Assembly (NCBI RefSeq): GCF_004151105.1
Contig: NZ_PHRF01000005.1
Coordinates: 328,026-392,025, forward strand
Source: Streptomyces sp. L-9-10
Lineage (GTDB): Bacteria > Actinomycetota > Actinomycetes > Streptomycetales > Streptomycetaceae
Direction: 5' to 3'
Length of the DNA: 64,000 bases
A program made the translations under genes and the position numbers. Position 1 is the stretch's first letter, and every line of letters begins with the position of its first letter. The notes beneath the pieces were generated by a model. It was not told the origin of the DNA, searched no databases, and saw only the letters and a list, made by a program, of their open reading frames with translations. Of this stretch, positions 55,873 through 64,000 are shown one piece after another.

Positions 55873-56229
55873 GGTCACGCGGGCGGCACATCATCTCCCG
55901 GTGGGCTTCGCGCTCCGGTCCGGAAGTCCGCGTGTTGGTATGGAATGTCTCGTTCCGTCGCCGAGGGGGAGCCCAGTTCGCGGGACATCACGCCCGCGAA
56001 GACGTGGGGATGCTGCCACCACTTCATGAACACGCCTGCACACCAGACCGTTTCGGCGCCGCGATACGTCGCGATCGGGAACGATGCGATTGGCAAGGCG
56101 GCGCGACCCCGTGCTTTCATCCTTCGCACCGCGGCAACCGCACAGACGGAAGGCCCCGTTCCGGGGCCCGACGGAGCGCGTGACCGCTGTGGAAATTCCG
56201 AGATATCAGCGCGAAGGGAAGCAAACATC

Positions 56230-56436
56230 ATGTCCTTCACCCCGCAGGTCGAGACCCAGGAAATCTCCGACAGCGACCTGGACAACGTGTCCGGTGGCCT
56301 CGTCGACGGTCTGGTCGGCACCGTCATCTCCACCGCTGACTCCGTCGCCCCCGTCTCGGAGATCGTCGGAACCGCCACCGGTGTTGTCGGCGGCCTCACG
56401 GCCGGCCTCCCGGTCGGCGTCGGCGTCAACCTCTGA
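56230..56436 (+). CDS. Double-glycine bacteriocin-like precursor peptide
   Basis: A 68-residue peptide. The leader has EISDSDLDNVSGG, a classic acidic leader ending in Gly-Gly for C39 peptidase cleavage. The 45-residue core starts LVDGLVGTVIS and ends GGLTAGLPVGVGVNL. The core has no Cys, Lys, Arg, His or aromatic residue; it is hydrophobic and slightly acidic. It is not a lanthipeptide as it lacks Cys, and no modification enzyme lies nearby. AAGGGAAG precedes the ATG. The export genes follow 220 bases downstream. Similar Streptomyces peptides are sometimes annotated as type A2 lantipeptides despite lacking Cys. Confidence 0.85.
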   Translation: MSFTPQVETQEISDSDLDNVSGGLVDGLVGTVISTADSVAPVSEIVGTATGVVGGLTAGLPVGVGVNL

Positions 56437-56445
56437 GTCGGTGAA

Positions 56446-56567
56446 GTGCCGCTGAGCGGCACGGCCTCGCGTGGTGACAGCCACGCGCGGTGACCACGGC
56501 GCGTCGGCTTTCCCCGGCCGACGGACCGCGCCCTATGCCCCGGTGCCGCTCCAGGTTCCGGGGCATA
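56446..56567 (+). terminator. Series of three hairpins between precursor and export genes
   Basis: GTGCCGC-TGA-GCGGCAC (56446-56462), GCGTGG / CCACGC (56469-56486) and a 10-bp stem TATGCCCCGG / CCGGGGCATA (56534-56567). They probably act as a leaky terminator giving more precursor than transporter mRNA. A short direct repeat CCGAGACCCGA follows near 56576-56606. Confidence 0.65.
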
Positions 56568-56659
56568 CGGCCGCCCGAGACCCGACCGAGACCCGACCGA
56601 GACCCGGCCAGGACCCAACGGCCGGGAAGGAAGAACGGCCCGGAAGGGAGGAGTGTGTC

Positions 56660-57466
56660 GTGCAGTTCCGCCAGCAGGCGCTCGCCAAGCTGCGGTCGCC
56701 GGAGGAAATAGACCTGCCGGTGCGCTTCGCCCGGCCCCAGGGCTGTCTGGTCCTCGCCGTGACGGTCGTGGTCATGGCCGCCGCCACCGTCTGGGCGGTG
56801 ACCGGCTCCCTGTCGTCCACCGTCGGCGCCGCCGGAATCCTCACCCACGGGCAGGGCAGCTACGTCCTGCAGAGCCCGGTCGCGGGCCAGGTCACCGAGG
56901 TGCTCGTCGAGGAGGGCAAGCGCGTTCCCGCCAACACACCGCTTCTGAAGGTCCGTACAGCGGGCGGGACCGCCGTCGTCCGCACGCTCGCCGCGGGCCG
57001 GGTGACGACACTCGTCGCGACGATCGGCTCCGTGGTCACCACCGGCACGGACGTCGCGGCCGTGGAGCGGATCGACGGCCCGGACGATCCGCTCATGGCG
57101 ATGTTGTACCTGCCGGCCGACAACGGTTCCGAGATCGCGGTGGGAGCCTCGGTCGATCTCACCGTCCAGTCCGTGCCGGCCAAGCGGTACGGCGTTCTGC
57201 GCGGTGAGGTGACGTCGGTGGGACGGACCGGACTGACGGCCCAGCGGATCGCCGGCGCCCTCGGCAGCAACCAGCTGGGCGAACACTTCTCGAAGGACGG
57301 ACAGCCCGTCCCCGTCCTCGTACAGCTGGACCGCTCCTCGTCCACCACGTCCGGATTCACCTGGTCGACTTCGGACGGTCCGCCGTACGCGGTCGACTCC
57401 ATGACGCTCGCCGACGGCACCATCCACCTGGCCGAGCAGCGTCCGATCGATTGGCTGCTGCCGTGA
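56660..57466 (+). CDS. HlyD-type secretion adaptor of NHLM bacteriocin export system
   Basis: A 268-residue protein with one membrane helix (about 28-50, CLVLAVTVVVMAAATVWAVT). A lipoyl-like hairpin follows (SPVAGQVTEVLVEEGKRVPA, then RTLAAGRVTTLVATIGSVVT), the mark of periplasmic adaptor-type proteins. In Gram-positive bacteria such proteins assist ABC exporters. GTG 56660 has GGGAGGAG upstream; the reading from 56471 is not preferred. Its stop overlaps the peptidase-ABC start. Confidence 0.85.
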   Translation: MQFRQQALAKLRSPEEIDLPVRFARPQGCLVLAVTVVVMAAATVWAVTGSLSSTVGAAGILTHGQGSYVLQSPVAGQVTEVLVEEGKRVPANTPLLKVRTAGGTAVVRTLAAGRVTTLVATIGSVVTTGTDVAAVERIDGPDDPLMAMLYLPADNGSEIAVGASVDLTVQSVPAKRYGVLRGEVTSVGRTGLTAQRIAGALGSNQLGEHFSKDGQPVPVLVQLDRSSSTTSGFTWSTSDGPPYAVDSMTLADGTIHLAEQRPIDWLLP

Positions 57467-59853
57467 CCGTACCGAACACCTCGGCGACGCCGGACGAGCG
57501 ACCCGGATCACGGGAACGGCCCGCGCCGGCCGGGCACGGCCGGCACCGCCCCGGGCCCGCCCGGCCTCCGCGGCCCGGACGGACCGCCAAGCCCGCCAAG
57601 CCCGCCGAGTCCGCCGAGTCCCCCAGGCCCTCGAAGTCCGGCAGGGCCGCCAAGCCCCCGAAGCGCTCCCGGGGCGCCAGGTCCGCCGCGACCAAGCAGC
57701 CGAAGGCCGTACGCACGCCCACCATCCTCCAGATGGAGGCCGTGGAGTGCGGCGCCGCCTCGCTCGCCATGGTGCTCGCCCACTACGGGCGCCACGTCCC
57801 GCTCGAAGAGCTGCGCATCGCGTGCGGTGTGTCCCGCGACGGCTCCCGCGCGAGCAACCTGCTGAAGGCCGCGCGGAGTTACGGTCTCCAGGCCAAGGGC
57901 ATGCAGATGGAACCGGCGGCGCTCGCCGGGGTGCGGCCACCGGCCATCCTCTTCTGGGAGTTCAACCACTACGTCGTCTACGACGGCACGGGACACAAAC
58001 TGGGCCGTCGAGGGGTATACGTCAACGACCCCGGCAAGGGCCGCCGTTTCGTCTCCCCCGAGGACTTCGACACCAGTTTCACCGGGGTCGCGCTCGTCTT
58101 CGAGCCGTCGGCCGACTTCCGCGAGGGCGGCCGCAAGCAGGGCGTGCTGGGCGCGGTACCGGCGCGGCTGCGCGGCACGACCGGCACGCTCCTGGCCGCC
58201 CTGTTCGCCAGCCTGCTCCTGGTCGGAGTCGGCGCGGTGGTGCCCGCGCTGAGCCGTACGTACATCGACATGTTCCTGATCGGCAAGCAGACCTCGCTGC
58301 TCGGGCCTCTGTTCGCGGCGATGGCGGCGATGGTGATGCTCACCGCCACACTGACCGGACTGCAGCAGGCCAATCTGCTGCGCGGACGCATCATCTCGTC
58401 GACGCTGAGCAGCGCCCGGTTCCTGCGCCACCTGCTCCGGCTGCCGGTCACCTTCTTCGCCCAGCGCGGCCCCGCCGATCTGGTCCAGCGGCTCCAGTCG
58501 AACGACACGGTCGCCGAAACACTGGCACGGGACCTCGCGGCGGCCGGCGTGGACGGGGTGGTGGTGATCCTCTACGCCGTCCTGCTGTGGACGTACGACC
58601 CACAGCTCACCGTCGTCGGAGTGCTGATCGCGCTGCTCAACGTGGTCGCGATGCGGATCGTCATCCGGCTGCGCGCCACCCACACCCAGAAACTGCGTGC
58701 GGACAGTGCCCGGCTGACCAACACCTCGTACACCGGCCTCCAGCTGATCGAGACCCTGAAGGCCACCGGCGGCGAGAACGGCTACTTCCGCCGCTGGGCC
58801 GGCCAGCACGCCACCACACTGGAGGTGCAGCAGCGCCTCGGCGTACCCACCGCCGCCCTCGCCGTCGTCGCACCGGCCCTCGCGACACTCAACAGCGCGC
58901 TGATCCTCTGGATCGGCGGACTGCGCGCGGTCGAGGGCCATATCTCCATCGGCCTGCTCGTCGCGTTCCAGGCCCTCGTCACGCGCTTCACCGCGCCGAT
59001 CACCCGGCTGAACGGAGTCGCCGGCCGGGTCCAGGACTTCGCCGCCGACGTGGCCAGGCTGAAGGACGTCGAGAGCTTCCCGGCCGACGAGCTGTACACG
59101 CGCCCGACGCCGGACGACCCGAACACCCGCAGACTGACGGGCCATGTGCGCCTGGAGAACATCACCTTCGGCTACAGCCCGCTGGACGCGCCGCTGCTCA
59201 AGGACTTCTCCCTCACGGTCGGCCCCGGACGGCAGGTGGCGCTCGTCGGCGGCTCCGGCAGTGGCAAATCGACGGTGTCCAGGCTGATTTCGGGACTCTA
59301 CCGGCCCTGGGAGGGGACGGTCCGTATCGATGGGCAGCGGCTGGAGGACATCTCCCGCGGCGCGCTGGCCGCCTCGGTCTCCTTCGTCGACCAGGACGTC
59401 TTCCTCTTCGAAGGGACCGTCCGCGACAACGTGGCCCTGTGGGATCCGTCCATACCGGACGACGCCGTTGTCGAGGCGCTCAAGGACGCCGCGCTGTACG
59501 ACGTGGTCGTCCGGCGCCCCGGAGGCGTCCACAGCCGGGTCGAGCAGGACGGACGCAACTTCTCCGGCGGGCAGCGGCAGCGTCTGGAGATCGCCAGGGC
59601 ACTCGTCAGGCGACCGAGCATCCTCGTTCTCGACGAGGTCACCAGCGCTCTGGACGCGCGGACCGAGCGGCTGGTCATCGACAATCTGCGACGGCGGGGC
59701 TGTGCGTGCGTGGTGATCGCCCACCGGCTGAGCACGGTGCGGGACAGCGACGAGATCGTGGTGCTCGACCACGGGGCGATCGCCGAGCGGGGGCGGCACG
59801 AAGACCTCGTCGCGGCCCGCGGTCCGTACGCCGAACTCGTCAAGGAGCACTGA
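57463..59853 (+). CDS. Peptidase-containing ABC exporter (C39-ABC, NHLM type)
   Basis: A 796-residue protein. After an 80-residue Pro/Lys/Ala-rich extension comes a C39 peptidase with Cys 96 (MEAVECGAASLAM), His 169 (FNHYVVYDG) and Asp 189 (VNDPGKG). A six-helix transmembrane domain (about 225-500) follows, then an ATPase with GGSGSGKS (Lys 602), FSGGQRQRLE and LVLDEVTSALD. It removes the double-glycine leader and exports the core. The start GTGA overlaps the adaptor stop. The catalytic triad and ATPase motifs are all intact. Confidence 0.93.
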   Translation: MTVPNTSATPDERPGSRERPAPAGHGRHRPGPARPPRPGRTAKPAKPAESAESPRPSKSGRAAKPPKRSRGARSAATKQPKAVRTPTILQMEAVECGAASLAMVLAHYGRHVPLEELRIACGVSRDGSRASNLLKAARSYGLQAKGMQMEPAALAGVRPPAILFWEFNHYVVYDGTGHKLGRRGVYVNDPGKGRRFVSPEDFDTSFTGVALVFEPSADFREGGRKQGVLGAVPARLRGTTGTLLAALFASLLLVGVGAVVPALSRTYIDMFLIGKQTSLLGPLFAAMAAMVMLTATLTGLQQANLLRGRIISSTLSSARFLRHLLRLPVTFFAQRGPADLVQRLQSNDTVAETLARDLAAAGVDGVVVILYAVLLWTYDPQLTVVGVLIALLNVVAMRIVIRLRATHTQKLRADSARLTNTSYTGLQLIETLKATGGENGYFRRWAGQHATTLEVQQRLGVPTAALAVVAPALATLNSALILWIGGLRAVEGHISIGLLVAFQALVTRFTAPITRLNGVAGRVQDFAADVARLKDVESFPADELYTRPTPDDPNTRRLTGHVRLENITFGYSPLDAPLLKDFSLTVGPGRQVALVGGSGSGKSTVSRLISGLYRPWEGTVRIDGQRLEDISRGALAASVSFVDQDVFLFEGTVRDNVALWDPSIPDDAVVEALKDAALYDVVVRRPGGVHSRVEQDGRNFSGGQRQRLEIARALVRRPSILVLDEVTSALDARTERLVIDNLRRRGCACVVIAHRLSTVRDSDEIVVLDHGAIAERGRHEDLVAARGPYAELVKEH

Positions 59854-59854
59854 G

Positions 59855-62800
59855 ATGGCGTCCGTTCCCCCGCCCGCGGACGGCACCGGCGCGGTGATCC
59901 ACGCCCTCGGCGCCCTCGGCGCGCCACTCGACCACACCGGTCTCGGCAGCGTGCCGCTGGAAGGGCCGCATGTGCTGTGGCTCGTCATGGACGGGACGCT
60001 GGACCTCTTCGCCGTCGACGCGGCCGAGCAGGGCCACTGGCACTATCTCGGCCGCCTCGAAGCGGGTGCGCTGCTGCTCGGCCCGGTCGACGGCGCACAG
60101 CACACCCTGGCGGGCAAGCCCTCGCAGGAGTGCCTGCTGCGCCGGATCCCGCTGCGCGAGCTGTACCGCGCGGAGTACGAGCAGCGGTACGACCCGTACG
60201 CCCAGTACGACCCGTACGAGCGGCAGTACGACCGGTACGGGCAGCATGACCCGCAGCAGGATCAGCGACAGTCCGGGCCGTACGCGCAGCCGGGCGCGGA
60301 CGGGACCTGGCCACCGGCACCGACTCCGCTGGAGCACGCGTTCGCGCTCGGTATCGGCCGCGGTCTGGGTGTCCTGCTGGAAGCGCCGTTGGACGGCCGC
60401 CCCGGTGGCGACGACGCTCTGACCGACGATGACGACCTGCTGTGGATGCAGGTCCCGCCGGGCAGCGTGGCGTACGGCGCCGCGTACAGCGCCGAGGCGG
60501 CCGGTGACCTGCTGGTCGACGGCGCGCTGTGGCAGCGGATGGTCAACCAGCAGCACCGGCTGCTGTCCGCGGTCGACCGGTGGATCGAGCGGCTGGAGAA
60601 CGCCCACGCCGATCGGACCGCGGCCGGTATCAAGGCAGGTGAGGCGGTACGCGCACAGGCGGACCAGGCGTTGATCGCCTCCATCGACGGGCCCGCCAGA
60701 ACCGGTCGGAGCGCGACGGGAAAGCCCGGGACGGGCGGTGACGAAGCCGCCTTCGCCATCTGCCAGGTGGTCGCCGAAGCCGGTGGCATCACCCTCTCGG
60801 GACCGCCGAGGAGCGGTCCGGTCAACGATCGCGTCGGTCCCGTCGAACGTATCGCCGTCGCCGCCCGGATCCGTACCCGTGCGGTCCGGCTCGACGGGAA
60901 CTGGTGGCGTACGGACGCCGGCCCGCTGGTGGGCCACTGGGCCAAGTCCGGCGCGCCGGTCGCGCTGCTGTGGCGGCGCGGCCGGTACGAGGCGGTCAAC
61001 CCGGCCTCGGGGCTGCGGATGCGGCTCGGCCCGCACAACGCCGGGGAACTGGAGCCGCGTGCCGTCATGTTCTACCGGCCGCTGCCCGACCGGCCCATGA
61101 CACCGGTGCGGCTCATGCGCTTCGGACTGCGCGGCAGCGGCGCCGACGCCCGGAATCTCGTGCTGAGCGGGCTGGTCACGGTCGGCCTCGGCGCGCTGGT
61201 ACCGATCGCGACCGGACAGGTGCTGGGGGTCTTCGTACCGAACGCCGAGACGAGCCTCATCGCGCAGGTCTCGCTGGCCGTCATGATCACCAGCGTGGTC
61301 GCCGCCGCGTTCGCGCTGCTCCAGAACCTGACCCTGCTTCGTCTGGAGGGCCGGATCGAGAGCGTGCTTCAGCCCGCCGTCTGGGACCGGCTGCTGCGGT
61401 TGCCCGCGAGGTTCTTCACCGGCCGTTCCACCGGCGAACTGGCCAGTGCGGCCATGGGGATCAGCGCCATCCGCCGGGTGCTCTCCGGCGTCGGCCCGGT
61501 GGCCGTGCAGGCGGGCACGGTCGGCGCGATGAATCTCGTACTGCTGCTGTGGTTCAGCGTGCCGCTGGCGCTGGCGGCGATCGCCATGCTGATCGTCATC
61601 GCGGCCGTGTTCCTCGGGATGGGACTGTGGCAGGTGCGCTGGCAGCGACGGCTCGTGGAGCTGAGCAACAAGCTCAACAACCAGGCGTTCCAGACCCTGC
61701 GCGGGCTGCCCAAGCTGAGGGTCGCGGCGGCGGAGAGTTTCGCGTACGCGGCGTGGGCCGACGAGTTCGCCCGCTCCCGCGAACTGCAGCAGCGTACGGG
61801 CCGGATCAGAAACCTGACCACGGTCCTCGACGCGGTCTATCTGCCGCTCTGTTCCCTCGCCATGTTCATGCTCTTGGCGGGTCCGGCGCGCGACAGCATG
61901 TCGGCGGCCGAATTCCTCACCTTCAACACCTCCATGACGATGCTGCTGACCTCCGTCACCCAGCTGACCGGGGCGTTCGTCTCGACGGCAGCCGCACTGC
62001 CGATGTTCGAACAGATCACGCCGGTACTGGACGAGCCCCCCGAGGTCCGCTCCGCCAGCACCCAGCCCGGTGTCCTGTCCGGCGCGATCGAGGCCCGGAA
62101 CCTCTCCTTCCGCTATTCCGCCGGTGGTCCGCTGATTCTGGACGACGTGTCACTGGAGATCCGGCCGGGCGAGTTCGTGGCGATCGTCGGCCCGAGCGGC
62201 TGCGGAAAGTCCACCCTGCTCCGGCTCCTCATCGGCTTCGACCAGCCGCTCTCGGGCAGTGTGCTGTACGACGGCCAGGACCTGGCCGCTCTCGACCAGG
62301 CGGCCGTGCGCCGACAGTGCGGGGTCGTCCTGCAGAACGCGCAGCCGTTCACCGGGTCGATCCTGGACTGCGTCAGCGGCGCCGAGACGTTCTCCCAGGA
62401 GGAGGTGTGGGAAGCCGCGGAGATGGCCGGTCTCGCCGACGACATCAAACGCATGCCCATGGGCCTGCACACCCTGATCTCCGGCGGCGGCGCGATCTCC
62501 GGCGGGCAGCGCCAGCGCCTGATGATCGCCCAGGCCCTGATCCGCCGTCCCCGCATCCTGTTCTTCGACGAGGCCACCAGCGCCCTGGACAACGCGACGC
62601 AGCGCGTCGTGACCGAGAGCACGCGCAGACTCCGTGCCAGCCGCCTCGTGATCGCCCATCGGCTGTCCACCGTCATGGACGCCGACCGCGTCTTCGTCAT
62701 GGCGGACGGCCGCGTCGTGGAACAGGGGCCGCCGGCCGACCTGCTCGCCGACACGAACGGCCGGCTTCACGAGCTGGTACGGCGCCAGCTCACCCATTGA
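59855..62800 (+). CDS. Second NHLM-type ABC transporter protein with long N-terminal domain
   Basis: A 981-residue protein. An N-terminal soluble region of about 400 residues precedes a membrane domain (about 430-690) and an ATPase with GPSGCGKS (Lys 785), ISGGQRQRLM and LFFDEATSALD. The N-terminal part begins with a beta-rich, cyclic-nucleotide-binding-like segment and is broken by a Tyr/Asp-rich insertion with DPY repeats (60184-60270, about residues 110-138). It has no peptidase domain. It is thought to pair with the C39 exporter in NHLM systems. ATG 59855 follows AAGGAG immediately after the previous stop. Confidence 0.9.
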   Translation: MASVPPPADGTGAVIHALGALGAPLDHTGLGSVPLEGPHVLWLVMDGTLDLFAVDAAEQGHWHYLGRLEAGALLLGPVDGAQHTLAGKPSQECLLRRIPLRELYRAEYEQRYDPYAQYDPYERQYDRYGQHDPQQDQRQSGPYAQPGADGTWPPAPTPLEHAFALGIGRGLGVLLEAPLDGRPGGDDALTDDDDLLWMQVPPGSVAYGAAYSAEAAGDLLVDGALWQRMVNQQHRLLSAVDRWIERLENAHADRTAAGIKAGEAVRAQADQALIASIDGPARTGRSATGKPGTGGDEAAFAICQVVAEAGGITLSGPPRSGPVNDRVGPVERIAVAARIRTRAVRLDGNWWRTDAGPLVGHWAKSGAPVALLWRRGRYEAVNPASGLRMRLGPHNAGELEPRAVMFYRPLPDRPMTPVRLMRFGLRGSGADARNLVLSGLVTVGLGALVPIATGQVLGVFVPNAETSLIAQVSLAVMITSVVAAAFALLQNLTLLRLEGRIESVLQPAVWDRLLRLPARFFTGRSTGELASAAMGISAIRRVLSGVGPVAVQAGTVGAMNLVLLLWFSVPLALAAIAMLIVIAAVFLGMGLWQVRWQRRLVELSNKLNNQAFQTLRGLPKLRVAAAESFAYAAWADEFARSRELQQRTGRIRNLTTVLDAVYLPLCSLAMFMLLAGPARDSMSAAEFLTFNTSMTMLLTSVTQLTGAFVSTAAALPMFEQITPVLDEPPEVRSASTQPGVLSGAIEARNLSFRYSAGGPLILDDVSLEIRPGEFVAIVGPSGCGKSTLLRLLIGFDQPLSGSVLYDGQDLAALDQAAVRRQCGVVLQNAQPFTGSILDCVSGAETFSQEEVWEAAEMAGLADDIKRMPMGLHTLISGGGAISGGQRQRLMIAQALIRRPRILFFDEATSALDNATQRVVTESTRRLRASRLVIAHRLSTVMDADRVFVMADGRVVEQGPPADLLADTNGRLHELVRRQLTH
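60184..60270 (+). repeat. DPY-type low-complexity repeat in NHLM ABC protein
   Basis: The DNA carries near-repeats of cagtacgacccgtacg that encode RYDPYAQYDPYERQYDRYG. The tract lies inside the N-terminal domain, is acidic/aromatic, and is likely flexible. Confidence 0.8.
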
Positions 62801-62844
62801 CCGCCACGTCAGCGGCGGGGGCCGACGGCCGTTCAGCGGCTTCG

Positions 62845-62872
62845 CCACGCCACGGGGCTTCGCGGGGCGTGG
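62845..62872. terminator. Hairpin between convergent NHLM ABC and regulator genes
   Basis: CCACGCC (62845-62851) pairs with GGCGTGG (62866-62872) just before the regulator stop codon. It probably terminates both converging transcripts. Confidence 0.55.
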
Positions 62873-63970
62873 TCAGTCCCGCGCCTCGGCGGTGTCGTTC
62901 ACCGGCCGGAGATGGCGAAGGAAACCGTCGACCCGGTCGCCGAGGCGGACGCCGTCGCGGGCTGTCCAGTGGCGGCGCAGTACGCGGACACCCACGCACG
63001 TATTGACCGTCGTCACCTCGGGGAAGGCCCCGAGATCCGTGGTGATGAAGCGGGCCAGGTCCTCCTCGTCACGGAAGACGCCGTAATGGATCACCGACGA
63101 GGAGCCGGCCACCATCGACACATAGCGGGCGGAGGGATGGCTGCCCAGGGTGTCGAGCAGGCCCGGGATGGCCTGGGGGAGGACCGTCAACGACATCAGG
63201 GCGTTGAGCGGGAAGCCCAGCAGGGTGGGTTCGATCTCCACCCGGGGCCAGAGGGCACCGCACTCCAGAAGTGACTGCGAGGTGCGGTACGCCGTCGAGC
63301 GGCTGACGTCCAGCGCGCGGGCGATGTCGGCGGCCGGGATCCGCCCGTTGGCCACCATCAGCTCCGCCGTGCGCCGTTCCAGCTCCGACAACTGCTCCGG
63401 CGAGGTCCGCCGTTCCTGCGTGACCTGTACGGCGTGCTCGTGGAGCCGCTCGCTCTGCTCGCCCGTGAGCCGGTGAAGCCGCCAGGTCTGGCCCATGGTG
63501 TGGGCGCGCAGGACCAGCTGGGACTCCGTGGAGACGATGCCCGGTATACCGGGCAGGCGGTTGGTCAGCAGATCGAAGATATCGGTCCCGAGCAGCGGGT
63601 AGACGCTGCAATAGATGTCGGCGTTGCCGGTCGTCAGCAGCAGCGTCTGCACCTCGGCCAGCTCCAGGATGCGCCGCGCGACCTCCTGGGAGCGTCCCGG
63701 TTCGCATGTGATCCACACCTGACGCGGGTTCTCCGTGGTGATCAGTGGCCAGTCCAGTCGGCCGACCACCCGCAGCAGCCGCTCCGTGCGCAGCCGCGAC
63801 AGACGGCGGGCGACGGTGCTGGGCGAGCTGTCGAGCACCTCGGCGAGCGCGTTGACCGGGGTGCGGGGCGCTATCTGGAGCGCCGCGACCAGATCGAGGT
63901 CGACGTCATCGAGCAACCGTTCCTCCGGGCGCGCGGATGACCGTCGCATGGTGACGGTGGGCGAGGGCAT
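62873..63970 (-). CDS. Two-unit Lrp/AsnC-like transcription regulator
   Basis: A 365-residue protein made of two tandem helix-turn-helix plus RAM-like units. The first HTH is LDLVAALQIAPRTPVNALAE with SPSTVARRLSRL; the second is ELMVANGRIPAADIARALDV with SRSTAYRTSQSLL. Double-length members are common in actinobacteria. ATG 63970 lies near the right edge; only 30 bases of upstream sequence are present. It faces the bacteriocin operon but no operator was found, so regulation of it is unproven. Confidence 0.85.
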   Translation of the reverse strand: MPSPTVTMRRSSARPEERLLDDVDLDLVAALQIAPRTPVNALAEVLDSSPSTVARRLSRLRTERLLRVVGRLDWPLITTENPRQVWITCEPGRSQEVARRILELAEVQTLLLTTGNADIYCSVYPLLGTDIFDLLTNRLPGIPGIVSTESQLVLRAHTMGQTWRLHRLTGEQSERLHEHAVQVTQERRTSPEQLSELERRTAELMVANGRIPAADIARALDVSRSTAYRTSQSLLECGALWPRVEIEPTLLGFPLNALMSLTVLPQAIPGLLDTLGSHPSARYVSMVAGSSSVIHYGVFRDEEDLARFITTDLGAFPEVTTVNTCVGVRVLRRHWTARDGVRLGDRVDGFLRHLRPVNDTAEARD

Positions 63971-64000
63971 GCCTTGATCCTAATCTCTTCACTGTCAGAA

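Larger units (their letters stand above)
55700..56229. other. 530-base intergenic region with several hairpins
   Basis: No protein gene was found. It holds the operon terminator (55722), a long hairpin (55827-55872), a perfect 8-8-8 inverted repeat TTCGCGGG / CCCGCGAA (55977-56000), and a 7-3-7 GGCCCCG-TTC-CGGGGCC hairpin (56152-56168) about 60 bases before the bacteriocin-like gene. These likely separate the two operons and regulate the peptide. Confidence 0.6.

Noticed and set aside
56230..56436. Lanthipeptide or other Cys-based RiPP precursor
   Set aside because: The core has no cysteine and there is no LanM, LanB/C, YcaO or radical SAM gene in the window.
59855..62800. Nitrile-hydratase-leader peptide system in the strict sense
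   Set aside because: The precursor leader is a short double-glycine type, not a nitrile-hydratase-like leader. Only the exporter pair resembles NHLM systems.

Overview
The window is GC-rich (about 72% by eye), almost fully coding, uses GTG and TTG starts freely and is typical of a Streptomyces chromosome (inference from composition, codon use and gene families; no rRNA or tRNA gene was seen). TTA codons are very rare: I found two, in the glycosyltransferase and the tail-spike genes.

Left part (1-17.7 kb): the right end of a non-ribosomal peptide synthetase (NRPS) cluster. The 3' end of a 3-hydroxyacyl-CoA dehydrogenase gene overlaps a 2430-residue NRPS (C-A-PCP-E-C-TE). That gene overlaps a 3258-residue NRPS (C-A-PCP-C-A-PCP-E-C), followed by an MbtH-like gene. 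One A domain carries the exact threonine specificity code. Both synthetases end in a C domain with no following A-PCP, so the assembly line must be completed by another protein or be non-canonical.

17.8-35 kb: housekeeping and accessory genes. These are an M23 peptidase, a GT4 glycosyltransferase with its partner, a BPL_N protein, and a divergent locus. In that locus an amidohydrolase/FAD-monooxygenase pair faces a wrecked hydroxylase pseudogene and an MpaB-type oxygenase across two nearly identical promoters. Then come a SpoIIE-type phosphatase, SnoaL-like, YunG-like, AhpD-like and CsbD proteins, a snapalysin-type protease, an orphan phage tail-spike-like beta-helix protein and a VOC protein.

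34-50 kb: redox and regulator modules. Several have visible operators: an aldo/keto reductase with two tandem palindromes, a quinone reductase and TetR sharing a palindrome, an Rrf2/SnoaL pair, and an HxlR/quinone reductase pair. There are also an Mrr-like nuclease, an amidohydrolase, a Cys/Met-metabolism PLP enzyme with a divergent Lrp regulator, and a PhzF gene whose ribosome site lies in the end of a small inverted-repeat element.

Sulfur scavenging (37.3-38.7 kb and 49.2-55.7 kb): an SsuD-like monooxygenase, a GST-like gene and a four-gene flavin-monooxygenase operon are each preceded by a tiny leader ORF with a conserved [HC]-[IV]-D-L-L-R-V core. This suggests common attenuation control of organosulfur or xenobiotic degradation.

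Right end (56.2-64 kb): a bacteriocin-like secretion locus. It has a 68-residue double-glycine peptide, an HlyD-type adaptor, a C39 peptidase-ABC exporter and a second NHLM-type ABC protein. No modification enzyme is present and the core peptide has no cysteine or basic residue. A two-unit Lrp-like regulator faces it. This is the best candidate for an undescribed system in the window.
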